Assembly (NCBI GenBank): GCA_963920575.1
Contig: OY986969.1
Coordinates: 27,257,434 to 27,321,433 of the forward strand
DNA length: 64,000 nucleotides
From: Narthecium ossifragum
Taxonomy: Eukaryota; Streptophyta; Magnoliopsida; Dioscoreales; Nartheciaceae
Direction of reading: 5' to 3'
Shown here: positions 1 through 14,100 of the stretch, one piece after another
Layout: every line of letters begins with the position of its first letter
Position numbering within the stretch: the first letter of the stretch is position 1
Notes under the pieces: model-generated
What the model was told of the DNA's origin: nothing
Databases searched by the model: none
The model's input: the letters and a program-made list of their open reading frames with translations, nothing else
Made by a program: the position numbers and the translations under genes

Positions 1-282
1 GCCATCGCCGTGGCCGTCCTTCGAACGCCACCGCCAACGACTTCCAGGCACAGAGAGATCATGGAGATCGATCTCCCTTGCCCAGAAAGGCAACCTTGGG
101 CTGAGACTCAAGCCCAAGCCCAGAACTTCCGATCCCGGGTCCACCTAACCTTTCTAAACAAACACAAGCACCAAATAAGGTCCGTGTGTGGACACCCAGT
201 GTGAAACGACCGCCAAGGCGCAATTTCCCAAATTGCCCTTGGGGTCAACAACAAGCCACAGGGATAGAGGGACGGGTCCTCA
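1..282. other. Left edge, no gene recognised
   Basis: A short open frame on + (10-204) begins at a GTG and shows no domain, splice signal or family resemblance. I see nothing here that can be supported as a gene. Confidence 0.3.
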
Positions 283-692
283 TATAAAATATGTGAGTTA
301 TCACTTGAATAGCTGAGCTATTCTATTTACAAAATTGGTACATCGAATACCTTAACTTACCAATACAATACATACTGTTGGCTGCTGTTATTCTCAGTTG
401 ACGATATTTCGCTCACGTGATATCACTTGAATAGCGGTTTTGCTGGATTACCACTTGAGTATCTACCGACTAAATTACATATTTTGTATCTATAAAATAT
501 GTGAGTTACTAGTTGAGTACTTTAGCTTTTCTAACACTGGTCACGTGCAAGTCACCTGATTAGATTTCCGTTGGGATTTTGATGCCGTTCGAACTTCTAA
601 TCAAATTGTTGCGGTATTGATACTTGAAGCACCAATTTTGTAAATAGAAAAGCTCATATACTCAAATGATGACTCACATATTTTACATGTAC
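283..692. repeat. Inverted/direct repeat, fold-back type
   Basis: The stretch at about 287-340 (containing AAAATATGTGAGTTATCA and ATTTACAAAATTGGT) recurs as its reverse complement at about 627-690. A third copy, in direct orientation, lies at about 492-535. Copies differ at scattered positions, so the repeat is old. It looks like a small non-autonomous fold-back element or nested MITEs. I found no clear target-site duplication. Confidence 0.45.
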
Positions 693-942
693 CAAATATG
701 AAATTTAGTCTTTATTTAATAACTCATGATTTGGACCATATGTGTACTTATATTAGTAAATATGAAGCGAGGAGTGATATTCAATGACGGCTGAAACGTC
801 ATCACCTTTCTTATACAATACTGTCCATTTCAGCTCATCCATAGAAACCAGGAACACCTGTTCCGAGACTAATACCGTCTCTTTTGGCTCATCCATATAA
901 ACTAGGAACATCAACTCGCTTTTGGCTCATCCATAGAAAAAA

Positions 943-1175
943 CACTTCCCAGTATGTCACCCATCCGGGACCGCTTCAAGGTAAGGTAAGCACGCGCTTA
1001 ATCATGATTTTAAAACGCGTTGTGTCATAGAAGTCAATGAACATACATATAAATATGTTCTTGATCTACACATTCACTGCCATCACGGCTTTAAAACGTG
1101 TTATGTTATAGAAGACAATTAACATACATATATATATGTTCCCAATCTACACCCAGGCGTTGTGGGATTGTTTAC
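943..1175 (-). repeat. 5S rRNA-derived repeat fragment
   Basis: Read on the minus strand, 943-1002 resembles the 3' half of plant 5S rRNA: TTAAGCG, GTGCTTA, then GGATGGGTGAC and CTGGGAAGT in the right order and near the right spacing. The 5' half is missing, so this is not a functional 5S gene. A unit of about 75 bp containing TTTTAAAACG next to it (about 1009-1073) is repeated at about 1089-1150. 5S-derived sequence is known from Cassandra-type TRIM LTRs and SINE3 elements. Which of these it is cannot be settled by reading. Confidence 0.4.
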
Positions 1176-1227
1176 TCGTCTAACCGACTCAGGCATACGC
1201 CTTCAAGACAAATACCACCGTCAAGAT

Positions 1228-1597
1228 TAGGGGTGAGCATTCGGTTCTTGGTTCGGTTCTCGGTTCAGAACTGAAGAACCGAAATTTTTTCGATCCAATT
1301 TTTAAAGAACTGAACCGAATTGATCTTGCATAAGAACCGAGCCGAAATTGTTCCGTTCTAAATTATTTGGAACCGGACCGAACTTTTTAAAGAACCAAAC
1401 TTTTCTGGTTAGACCATAGGCATAGAAAAGTTCGGTTTTTCGGTTTTGACCCGAATTTTTTTAAAGAACCGAAACCTGAACTTTTCATACATGTCAAAAT
1501 CGAACCAAATCGAAGAACCGAAAAAATTGAACCGAAAAACCGAACTAATTCGGTTCGGTCCGGTTTTTCGGGTTCGGTTCAGTTTTGCTCACCCCTA
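1228..1597. mobile_element. hAT-type MITE with 8-bp target duplication
   Basis: The element opens with TAGGGGTGAGCA and closes with the exact inverse TGCTCACCCCTA. It is flanked by perfect 8-bp direct repeats GTCAAGAT (1220-1227 and 1598-1605). The interior is a dense run of GGTTCGGTT/AACCGAACC motifs that can fold on itself. The 370-bp length, terminal inverted repeats and 8-bp duplication fit a non-autonomous hAT-superfamily MITE. No coding capacity is seen. Confidence 0.85.
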
Positions 1598-1605
1598 GTC
1601 AAGAT

Positions 1606-2122
1606 ATTGGATCCACACAATCTACCATCCTCGAGGGATCCTCACGATATGACATATCGATTGGTTGATATAATTATCACTACCAATGAACTATATTAAT
1701 CAATTGATATCTCACGAACTATTCAAACACATGTATAGCATACTTGCTCGGCCGGTGTACAAGAATCAGCGCCCTACTAAAAAATGAAAAAAAAATCGTG
1801 TACACTGCAAAGCCACGTACCATGCTCATGCCTCGCCACGTACCCCCAGCCCACTTTTAAGATGGGCCCAATGGCCGAAGTCCTATCTCTCTACGCAACT
1901 TTCCGCCCCACACGTTGCCGTGGTTGGCGTGGAGAGGAGAGAAGAACCCCCCACCGAGAAGGTCACTTCACACTTCACACTCCCCACTCCCCACTCCGGC
2001 ACTCCCCACTCCCATCCCCTCTCTGCTCCCAGCTCCGCGCCCTCTTATGCGAAGCCTAGATATCTTGAAAACCTAGATCCAAAGCCCGATTTCCGAAATC
2101 CTAGTCATATCAAGATCCCAAA
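1606..2122 (+). promoter_or_regulatory. Upstream region and 5' leader of starch branching enzyme
   Basis: About 500 bp separate the hAT MITE from the SBE start codon. The last 150 bp are pyrimidine-rich (ACTTCACACTTCACACTCCC-like), typical of a plant 5' leader. I could not pick a convincing TATA box or transcription start. Short open frames here lack any homology signal. Confidence 0.35.
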
Positions 2123-5100
2123 ATGGCTTTCTCGTTGTCCGGGATCCGCTTCCCGGCTGTGCCTGTGACCTCGGGGCTTCCCTCTCGTTCCGTTTCGCAG
2201 AGTGGCCGGAAGATCGGGACGAGTCCATTGTTCTTGACGAAGAAGAGGTCTTCCGCTCGTGAGTTATTTCGGGTCACTTTCTTGATTTAGGATTTGGTTT
2301 CTTTTATGGTCCGTGAGTGATTCTATAAGCTTTTCTTTTGTTTTCCCGAATAAATTTCATCTGACCCTAATATAGGTGAACCTTTTCTTTCTATCTTTTC
2401 TATTGACTACCCTGCCTTGCGATTTGTGCAACTCTTGGTAGAGTCTTGTGGTCGAGTGTTCTATCAGGCTTCGTGTACATGAATCGGTTCCTTGGTAGCA
2501 GCGCTCGCGCACTTTTCTGATTGCAATTAGAATATGGTTGAGTTTGGAGGATTCATCGAGAAAAAGAGGGGGGTTTCTACTTTTAGCAAAGATCATATCA
2601 TAGGGGTGATGACATAGTATCAGCGGAGATAAGTGGACACACTTTATGTGCTCTCCCCAGTGTCGTGATATCTGGTCTAACGAGCCTTACCTGTTTAATT
2701 TTAGGTCTGGTGCGCTTGTATGATGGTTACCAATTGGTTCTCTTATCTGAGCTGCTAATTTGGTGTTTGGATATTGTCCAGAACTTTGATGAGGAAAATG
2801 GACTAATAAATGAAATTGTGTTCTTTCTCATATGCATAGGCACATCTACTTTGCTACCTGCCCAATCTTATTTATCAAAATTAGTACCGAATCAAGAGAC
2901 GGTAATGCTCACCAGAAATTATCGTGGAAAGAATTTTATGCTGGAGATGCTGCTTATGATGCTGGTGCCGCATCTATGAATTATGTTCTTTTTCATATGC
3001 ATAGAGATGGAATTTTGTTCTTTCTCATATGTATTCGCTACCTGCCCTATCTTACTTAACAAAACTAGTACCAGTTCTAGAGATGTTGATGCTCACCAGA
3101 AGTTCTTGTAGGAAAGATTCATGCTGGAGATGCTCCTTATGATGCTGATACCGCATCTATGACCATTGCTACATCTGGAAAAGTCTTGGTTCCTGGTGTT
3201 GAGAGTGACACCTCTTTAACTGTGAAGAATGAAGCTGGCAATGAAGACCTAAAGGTACATGCAAGAATGGATAAGGCTATATTCTTCAAATGTTGACCAT
3301 TTTTAATTTCATTCACCTTTATTTGTGAAGAAAGAGGACATGCTAATGCGAGATTGTTACCTTTCATACTTTCCTCTGCTCATGGTCCTTAAACAATTTA
3401 TGAACTTCTCATGAATGAACTTTTTTTTGTTATTATATTTCAGTCAATTTCTCGATATCCCTTAAGGCGAGTTTTGATTCTATACCATTTCTCTTCCCTA
3501 AACTGTTGCTCTACAGAGTGGGTTAAGTATGCTGGATCTTGCATGCACATAACTTGATTTAATATCTTTATCCTAATTTTTATGGATGGAGAAGAAGAGA
3601 AGTGGTAATCAAACAAGCATGACTTGGGACACGTAATACTGCTGTTAATTTATAAAACGAGTTATGGTTTCTTCTATCATGATTAGTTAAGCCTACTTTT
3701 GTTTATTTTACAATACATGCCTAATCTGAGAAATAAAGCAATTCACGAGCTTAAAAATTTGCATGCTTTCTTGCAAATTTTGCTCATTTTGATGCTCTTT
3801 CTATAAAGCATATCCCTCATTCTTGCATAGGTATTCCAAGATGTAGTTGGTCTGCCCATTCAAGCTGAGAATAATATTGAGGCTGGACAGACCTCTGTAT
3901 CATTGGAATCTGTTTCGGAGGAAGGAATGCAGGAAGGTGCCGAACAACTTGGCCAGTCACAGGATGATAAAAGTGATGAGAAGGTTGAGGAGAACCACAT
4001 ATTCATTCCTCCACCAGGCACTGGACAGAGAATATACGAAATTGATCCATTTTTGGCAGATCATCGAGCACACCTTGATTATCGGTATTGTGCTCTTCTT
4101 TAAATTATTTGCTTAGATATTTTGTCTAACTTGACCTTGATGGATAATAAATGTGAACCTGCAGTAACATGCCGGAATGACTGAAGTTATCTTCTAAATT
4201 CTGATTTGACTCCATGAGGTTGCTTCATGAACAATTTTTTTATATGTTTGGTGGAACCATTGCATGAATGATGAACTAAGCTTAATACTTGGGACTTCAA
4301 TTGTGTACATTTCTTTTATCCTCAGCACATGAGTGATTGGTATGGCTATGATAAGTGATACTGAAGAAAACAGCATTCTTAAGGCATGCTTACTTAATGA
4401 AGGCAGTGCGCCAACTATTCCTGCTTTCCAGCTTGCTGTTACGTATTTCATGTTATGCTAAAGATGAAAAAGCAGGGCTTGTACTTTTCAGATCAGTTCC
4501 AATATTGTGAGGCCGTCCATTGTCAGTGAGTAAATGGTCAGAACAAAAGAATGATGGTGCATTTGAATTTTGAATGTTTCCACCATGCTAAGTAACCATT
4601 TTTTTGCTTTTAATTTGGTCTAGACAATTGTGAAGTTTCAGCTGTATAGTTTAAATTGGTTTTTTGGCTGCTAGGGAGTCAGGAATGAAAATTGGAGATT
4701 CTAAGTGGATTCAAATATTGGAATTTCATGATTTAAGATTTCACGATACTCGCTCTACAAGCACAATGCCAACTATTTGTAACTTCAAATGCATTTAGAG
4801 GCACAAGAATGCTGCAAATCTCATGGACAGTCAAACGACCCCGAATGAATAGGTCTTCTACTATGGAAAAGCTGAAACAAGTCAGAATTCCACATATATG
4901 AGTTGAAGTTTGATAGACGTAGATCTACATTACACCATAGTATCTTCAGTTGTTGTTCTCATTATTGCTATATATGCTTATGTAAGAATCCTAGATTGTT
5001 GAGAATTCTGTAATTTGATTAACATTGTGTAGTTTGGTGAAGAGGTAATTCTGGGGATTAGGCTTATTGGTTATAGTTGTTTGTGGTTTAGCGTTTGCTA

Positions 5101-8100
5101 TTTTTCCCCCCCTAAGCAGAATACTACTTTTGAAAACGGTTTGTGGGATGTAAAATATTTTGACTCATGAAGTTGTGCATAAACTAATGGGCTTCTTCAT
5201 GAGTTGTCTTTGCCCTTGATCCCTAATGCTGTCATATTATGTGACACAAGGTAGATGGTTCTTTTGATGTTGTTTTGTTTTAATTACAGATATAGCCACT
5301 ATAGAAAGATGCGTGCAATCATTGATCAGCATGAGGGCGGACTGGACTCATTTTCTCGTGGTTATGAAAAGTTTGGCTTCAATCGCAGGTTAACATTTCT
5401 CCTCTATAGGGTATATTAGACTTTGTGCACCTTTTACTTAGTATGAGATCCAAATTCATGCTTGCTAACTGGAGTGAGATTATTGTTATTATCATCCTGG
5501 TTTATATCACAATCAAGATCGGAATATCAAATAGCAATGATACAATAACTGCAGACAATGATTAGAAATTGTTGTTGGCTCCAATCATACTTGTTTCATA
5601 TATGCAAACTACCCATTATAACTACTTTTGAGCTGAGAGCTATGTGGAAGCAGTTTTTTTTCCTTCAAGAAGAATTGTGATGCGACATTCTTTAGGTGTC
5701 ATAGGTTCTTCATTGTGAATGCCATGTTCTTCTTGGAAAAGCCTATCTTTTGATTCTGAATCTCTGACGGTGACTGGTTCTTCTTTATGATTAATTCTTT
5801 ATGGTTTTAATTTGGTTGGAAAAATGTGTCGAGTGAGCTATAGGTCTCTCTGTAATGAAATACTACTGATGCAACAATGAGCTACTCTGTCCATCTCCTG
5901 TTGTGGGAAACTACTTAAACTCAGCATATAGAATTTATTGGCTGCATTACATGTTCGATATGGTGCACTCATGTTACACTATGATTCATGCCCCCCCTGT
6001 TCTCTGCTTTCTCCTCTTTATTCTCATATTTTCCTGACATTTACCTTGGCTCTCTGTATGTGATTTCTTATTCACTTCCATAGCTTTACGGGTTCCGAGG
6101 TTTCTGCTTAATCTTTGGACTACAACAAGATCAGATCATCAGCATTGATTAAGACCTTGTCAAGAATGAATATTGTCTATTTGACAATTGTAGTAGGTAT
6201 TGGAATCTTTGTAAGGTTAACAATGCCATCTGTCGCACGGGTTATTGTGCAATACGCCGTTCGAGCCATACTTTGCATTATTCATCTGGAATTTTGCTCT
6301 ATGATTTAACAGGCTTTGTGTGGATCTTTTGCTGTATCTTTTGGGTATTGATTCTAGTACTTATTCAGAGTTAAGTTCCGTGGAAGGTATTTGTCTAGCC
6401 AATCACATGTTTCAATTTTTTCAGTGCCACTGGTATTACTTACCGAGAATGGGCTCCTGCAGCCAAGGTATGCTCCCTGTTATGCTAATATTAAGTCATA
6501 GTCATGGTTCATAGGCTTTATTAGGCTGGCCTTTTGTTTAGCTTCCAAAAACCGAATATTGATTTCACAGTTGCTGACCTTGGGCTTAATATTTTATTGT
6601 ATTAGCTTATATATGTGATGAAGGAGTCATGAATTTTTTTATATATTGAATTGAATCCAAGATGGAAGAGCTATGTGAATTCGATGAAACCCACTGGATA
6701 TCAAAAGATATGCCACCTGCAGCTTTTGTTGATCTGTTGTTATACTTAATGGGCACCTGTCGATTGGCAGACAGGACATAGTTGTTCTTCTTCTTGAAAT
6801 CCACATCTGTATCACTCTGTCACCAAAGAAGTGCTAATATCCAATCATGTGAGGCATCGACATGCTCAGATATGCGGTTCAGGATATGTTAGTTGACAAT
6901 CTTACGTCTATAGCTTCTCAAAATGTGGCCTCTTATCGTGTATTTTAGGCCTCATGAGATGAGCACCAAGCTATGTTTAATTACTCGGATGCAAGATTTT
7001 TTTTTGGGAATTTGGAATATGCCCAAAAATTGGAGATGGTGATTGAGGGCCATTTATACCTTATGGACGTTGCCAAACATGTATTTTGCAAATGAGGGGA
7101 TGCATTACACATGCTGATTGAGTCTATGACTAGGATGAGTCTAGAATGAATTTTTTCCCTTAAAATCGGTTTTACCCAGGATTATCATGCCGGGGGCACG
7201 TGTCCTGACAGTTCCTGATGTGTGCCGCCGGCACGGATTGGCACATAGTTTAAATGGTCCGACATAGGCATTCGACACTCTGGGACACATATTGGGTGTT
7301 TTGGCCCTTTTGGGTGAATAAGAGTTGTTTGGACAACAAAATTGGAAAAATTGGCTTCAAGCATCGAACATGACAAAATATTACTAAGGAGTAGTAATAC
7401 TCTAAAAACTTCATGTCGGAACATTAAAACTTTGTGTGGCTGCACCAAACCATAAATCCAGGTGCCAGTGGCAACCATATTGTTATTCTGGTAACCCACC
7501 AGCGCGTGCCGACTGGCACGCCAAACCTTGGTTTTACCTCTATATTGGCTTTACTTGACAGTTTTTGGTGAAAGGCTTTGATAATTATTTTAAAGACGAA
7601 TAGAGTGTTCATCACGATCTTCATCTCCCAAATTTTTTGTTATCAAGTTTTGGAAGTTACCAAAATTCTATGGCTACCTATTGTGGGGATCATGGGAGTG
7701 ATTAAAGTAACTCTTTTCAAGCCTTTTTCCCTTCTCAATGGTATGATTTCAAAAGGTTGATCTATATGTTGATCGAGTTTCCATGTCTGTCCCTTAAGTC
7801 TCATTTTACTTTGCACATATTCTATATCATATTTGCTTTCTGAAAGGTTATCAATTACACTTATATTTTCAGTCAGCAGCACTGATAGGAGATTTTAACA
7901 ACTGGAATCCAAATGCAGATGTCTTGACTCGGGTAAGCCTTGCACTTTAAAAGTGATTGTAATTGCAGTGCGGCATTTATTTTACCCTATACCTGGATCA
8001 ATTTATTTTAGTTTTGTTTTGGACTTTCCTATGCATTGGAAGCTTATTCTTGATCCTCTATTACGCATGCTGCATATTTTACATGCTTGTATCTCAAAAG

Positions 8101-11100
8101 TTCATTTCAAGCCCAACCCGCAAATGAAGTAAAGTGGTCTAACTAGTTCTACATCCTTCACATTATTGCTTGTACAAGCACTCTAGGAAGGATCAGAAGG
8201 CTGTATGCATGATATGCCGACATTTTTGTCCATTCTTGGTAGCCAGAAAATGCTACTAGGCTTAGCTATAGTGTTTTGGATTTCTCTTTGTGCCAAGCAT
8301 TTAGAATGTGTTTATCCTGGACTCGGTTATAAAATTTAGATGGGCGGTTTTCCCAGTTGCTGTATTTATGTTGTTGTTATAGAGTGGTTGAGGTTTAATA
8401 TGGTTTAAGTATGGAGCTATCCAGTATCTGTTTGTTATGCTTATAATTGCTGTATATATATCGGCAGAATGAGTTTGGTGTGTGGGAAATTTTCTTGCCA
8501 AATAATGCAGATGGATCACCAGCAATTCCGCATGGTTCGCGTGTGAAGGTACAATTATATTGAAACTTCTTCATTTGTGTGAGTAGCTTTCTTCTCTATG
8601 CATATGCCTTGCTCTTAGTCTTTGAGATCTGAGCTTAAGATTTGTCCTAATATAGAAGATTTTACTTGCAATCTTTCTAACCTGATAATGGTAATAAAAA
8701 ATGACAGATCCGCATGGATACTCCATCTGGGGTGAAAGATTCTATTCCTGCATGGATAAAGTTCTCAGTACAGGCTCCTGGTGAAATTCCATACAATGGG
8801 ATTTATTATGATCCCCCAGAAGAGGTAAGTTTTTCTACCATTTGTAAATTTACATGGAAGCAGAGTATATTTTTAACGATCTCATGCAGTTGTTTTTATC
8901 CTGATCCTTATGGTTCTGATCCAATTTTCCTATAGATTCTGCATTTTCAGTTACCAAACTGCCATGTAGTCTGTACTTGGCATGTTGCACTGAAGTTTTT
9001 TTTTTTTGTTTTTGTTTTTATAGGAGAAGTATGTCTTTCTACATCCCCAACCAGAGGCTCCTAAATCCCTACGTATTTATGAATCACATGTGGGAATGAG
9101 CAGTACGGTATGCTTTGTTCTGACTTGGGAAAAAATAGCTACTATACCTTCTGTTGTTGCCTTTAGTGCAAGTTTAACACACAGGACTTTCAAGTCTATG
9201 CTCATATTATTACCCAAAGATGACTGAGAATGTTTAGGCTAATGCACAATAAACCAAGGACAAGCCCTCTGAAGAAATACACAGTAAATAGCTCTTGTGA
9301 GCACAAGCACTTATATGTGCACCAATCGAGAAGGCACACACTGACATGGATTGGAGTTGCGACAAAGCATTTGAATAGTACCATGAAACAAGCCAACTTA
9401 AATAGCCAGACATAATGCTTAATTGTTATGGTTTGGTATTAAGTGAATTATGTATTTTAAACTTCCAGAGTGATAGTGAGCACACTGTCGTGTTTGTAAC
9501 TTCATCCCTAAGATGACTGGAAAGGCTATTGTTCAGCATCATTTATGTCCAAGATATGTAGCCAGTTTCGTCAATGTCACATGTCGTCTACAGGTTGAAA
9601 TGGCACACTATCATAGTAATTACTAAGCCCTCCTCATCCTTGTGTCCGTGTTTCCCCTTGCAAACTGGGAATGTTATACCAATTGGGAGGCACACTACAT
9701 CAAGCTAAATATTTTGCTTTGAGGACAGATTCTCATTTAAGCCGTTATTTTACATTATCTCCTCAATTTTTTTGGAACAGTGCTTTACAAAGAGATACAG
9801 AGTGTTTTTTAGCATGAAAAAAATGCAACAGTCGCAAGTCGCAACTCTATACATGGTGTAATGAAAATCTGTTCTTTTTTTAGAAAGAACCGGGGTCTGG
9901 TTTTTATTATTAAATTGGCAGTCTGGTTTCATAAAAACTGAGTTTAGTATTCTATTAGAAATTTTAGCTTATGTCTAAGCAGTGCCATGATTTTTTTTAT
10001 TTATATTATTTTATGAATCTTTTAGGATCTAATAAGTTTCTTGAAGATGTGATGTCCTTGCAGGAGCCTAAGATCAACACATATGCTAGTTTTAGGGATG
10101 ATGTTCTGCCTCGAATTAAAAGGCTTGGATACAATGCTGTTCAGATAATGGCCATCCAGGAGCACTCATACTATGCTAGTTTTGGGTACTTTCCCATTTT
10201 TCTTTTATTGTACTGTGCTATTTTATGTCTGGATTAGATATCTGAGACAATTTATGCACATGCTCAACCTTGGAAAATCTTAATGCAGCATAAACTTACT
10301 GGCTCTATGACTACATTCCCTGTTTGAGGCCTTTTTTTTATACCAAACTGTATATTAAGCAGCTTGGTTGGACATAGCTGAATTGTTATCCTTGTAAATT
10401 TATACACATTCTCACAACTTTGGGCGCCTTGCCGCAAACATTTACTAGTTGTTAGACTTCATGCCCTAATTGGGTCCTTTGTTGTATTGAGTTCCACTTT
10501 ATGCAAAAAATAAACTTCACTTACATTATTAGTTAATCATTCACACCATTCAGTTGAGTGTTTGCATAGCATATATAGTTGAGAGGTGTATTTGAGACAT
10601 GAGAGTCTGAGGCTTTGAGTTAGAATGTAACTGTTGACATAGTTATGGTAAGCAGTCCAATTTCTTAGTACTGTAGTCTAAAAATAATGATGTAGCTATC
10701 ACGTGTTCTGATGAGGAAATTTTGTGTATGCACATTGTGTGCACATAAGTGCGTATAGATGGAATTTAGATTTGTGTGCTTAGATCTTGCCAGTAAATAT
10801 TTACTCAGCTACTCAATGGTGATTGTAGGTATTCTGTTTCATCTCTGTTCTATAACTTTCTTTTACAATGAAAGTTCTAATACTCTTCTGTTTATATTCT
10901 ACAGATATCATGTCACGAATTTTTTTGCACCTAGTAGCCGTTTTGGAACTCCGGATGATCTCAAATCCTTAATTGACAAAGCGCATGAGCTTGGCTTGCT
11001 TGTTCTAATGGATATAGTTCACAGGTCATAATTGTTGGCCCCTATGAATAAAAATGTACCCTTTTTCTTACTTTGCATGCCAAATTCAACGCCAAATAGT

Positions 11101-14100
11101 TATTCTATGCCCTTGAGATTATGATCATATAGTGAGGATAACTGATAAGTCTTAGTTTACTGAGGCAAAAGAACTTTAAAAAGACCAATTGGTGGAAATG
11201 GACTGTCCATTTTGGTCTAACTTTAGGTCCTTTCGTGCGATGAAGAAAGTAAAAGCTTCAACCTGGTCTAGCATCTCCACCTCAAACTTGTGAAATATTG
11301 GCACCGTATGGGACGAAGCTTCTAATTGAGTGCTTGGACCTTGCTTGTGTAAAGGCAGCTTTAATATATGAGAGGGACCTTCCTTGCTTTCCTGATTGAA
11401 GTTTTATTTTGGGGGTTCTGGATGTTCATATTGACTCTTGAAACATATTTATTTTCTTGAGAAAATGGATGCTAGGAAAAATATATGCTTATTGAAATGG
11501 TCCTGCATGAAGCTAAATTTTATGGGGCAAATTTTGGGCACGTTTTGGTGGGTTCATCAACATTTTCAAGTGCATATCATGTAGCACAGTGCTTCGGAAC
11601 ATATTATTCTAGTTTTGATTTTCCAGTGCCTTTGTAGTGGTCTACTTGCACGAAATCTCTACTGTTGGGTAATACAGCTGAAGAGGGAAGTGATTTTGCC
11701 TATGTCTTTGTGCATTAATTGCAGCTATCAATAGCCTTTCTGGGAATGCAATCATTGAGATTCTGAGAATTTCCTGAGGCATCTGATGGTTGAATAACTT
11801 TTTGGCATACTGCTTCCATTTATAGTCTTTATAGATACTGCCACAATCTCTTTTTTTTCCCCCTCCATTTCACGATGTATTAGATTGTCACTCATTGGAT
11901 ATGTCTAGATGGGAACCAACAGCTATAAATCCCCAAATCTTTCTGAATGAAATTTTTTAAAGACTAGAAGCTATAGGAAGTTTGCATCTCAAACACATCG
12001 TCGGTCCTTTCTTTCTTGAAAGTCGTTCTATCCAATGATTGCTGTCCCGGTGGTAAGCACTGTGCCGGCAACCTGCTGGCATGGTATGTGCCGCCGGGCA
12101 TCTCCTCCTCCTCCTTCTACTTTCCCCTGTTTTTTTCTTTCCCTCTTCTCCCTCCTTACTTTCCCTGTTTTTTTCATCTTCTTCTTCATTATTTCCGGTT
12201 TTCCACTTTCCCCTGTTTTTTCTTTCCCTCTTCTCCCTCCCTACTTTCCCTTTTTTTTTCCTTCCCCTCTTTTCCCCACTTACTTTCCCTCTTTTCCCTC
12301 CTTTCTTTCCTTGTTTTTCTTTCATTTCCCTCCTTTCTTTCCCCGTTTTTTCTTTCCTTTCCTGACTCATGCATTTAAACTGTCTTTTTTAATACTATTT
12401 CCTGATATGTACCGGCCGAAACTGGTACATATCGGTTAAGGTATCGCCCGGCACATTCGTGAACCCACCCCAATCCCAATAGAGGGGGGGGGGTTCTATC
12501 CGTGCTGGCCGGTACGGAAATCCTTGGTTGTATCCAGTTCTTTTTCTTTGCCTCAATAGTCATGTAAGCTCCTTTGTGCTTGTTCCTTTCTTTCTTGAAA
12601 GTTGTTTTATCCAGTTCTCTCTTTTTCTTTTGCCACGATAATCATGTAAGTTCCGTTGTGCTTGTTCTGCAGTCATGCGTCAAACAATGTCCTGGATGGG
12701 TTGAATCAGTTTGATGGGACAGACTCCCAATATTTCCACTCAGGGTCACGAGGTTATCATTGGATGTGGGACTCTCGCCTTTTTAACTATGGAAACTGGG
12801 AGGTTGGAGAAATTTCCACAAATAAACATGCCATTTCCAAGCTTTGTTGGATGCTTATCCTTTACTCTTGTATCTTTGCGTATAGGTTTTAAGATTCCTC
12901 CTTTCAAATGCAAGATGGTGGCTAGATGAATACAAATTTGATGGTTTCAGATTTGATGGTGTGACCTCAATGATGTATACTCACCATGGGTTACAGGTAG
13001 CAACACTTAGCATTCAGCATTCATGAGATAAGTTTGCATTTCTAGTTATTTTTCCAGGAAGAGAAAAATTCCTCTTTTTTCCTATTTCCAGAAAAAGACA
13101 TTTTTGAAAATTGGAGAAAAAGAAAATATAAAAATAAACATTTGGATGACAGACAGAATTTGCATTTATAGTTATAATTGTTGTTGTCAGGTTTGAAATA
13201 TTGCTCGTCTATAGTGATCCTGTTGTACTGGAGTTTTTTGTGCTTTAACCTATGTATAACACTTCTTATTTTCTTTGATTTAGGTCTGAAGTGTAACAAA
13301 ATGGTAGGCCATTATTTGGATTTATATCCCCCTTGTTAGTACATTTTGATCCAAGTACTTAGGCTTTTAGTCTATATAGCAGAATAAGGAAAATGGAGTC
13401 TCTATGAATAACAATACCTTTCATTATATCTATGATCATTGCATTTTGACCTCATTTGCAATCTGACCTCGATGGCGTGGTTTTTTCCTCATGCTTCCAG
13501 GTTGCATTCACTGGGAACTACAATGAGTATTTTGGTTTTGCTACTGATGTTGATGCAGTTGTTTATTTGATGCTCGTAAACGATCTTATTCATGGGCTTT
13601 TCCCAAAGGCAGTTTCCATTGGTGAAGATGTAAGTGCAGATTCTTTGCTTATGATCATAGCTGCCTGGACATGAAATCATGCTCACTAAGACCAAGTATG
13701 AGAAATTTGGAAAACTCTCAATAAACAGAAGTAATTCTAGAGATGTTAATACAGTCAGGCCATAAGAACATGCATCTTTGCCTTTTCCACTTGGGGACTC
13801 TTATGTGCAATACTTTTGTGCAACTTCTGTCGAGGAGCTTACTGGATAGAAAACAAAGAAAAAGAGGGGAAAAAAGAAAAAAGACACATGTGCAAACGGT
13901 TGCATACATATTTAGCTGTCGCGCCCTCTGCATTCAAGCAGCTGGGTCTTTGTCGTTAGACTTTTTTTATGTGCAGTTATTAAAGAGATTCAGCTATCTT
14001 GTGGACCTATGTCCCTTTCTAAATAGATGTAGTTTTTTCCACATGATCTTGCTAAACTAACCCTCCTGAAGGCTGAAATAAGTTTTTTCTCTTGTAAATT

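Noticed and set aside
943..1002. Functional 5S rRNA gene
   Set aside because: Only the 3' half is present and it is diverged; the internal promoter boxes in the 5' and central parts are missing.
12016..12439. Several overlapping open frames on both strands in SBE intron 11 (up to 137 codons)
   Set aside because: They translate the polypyrimidine core of a MITE into Phe/Pro/Ser or Lys/Glu/Arg strings. The stretch is inside an intron and has no domain.
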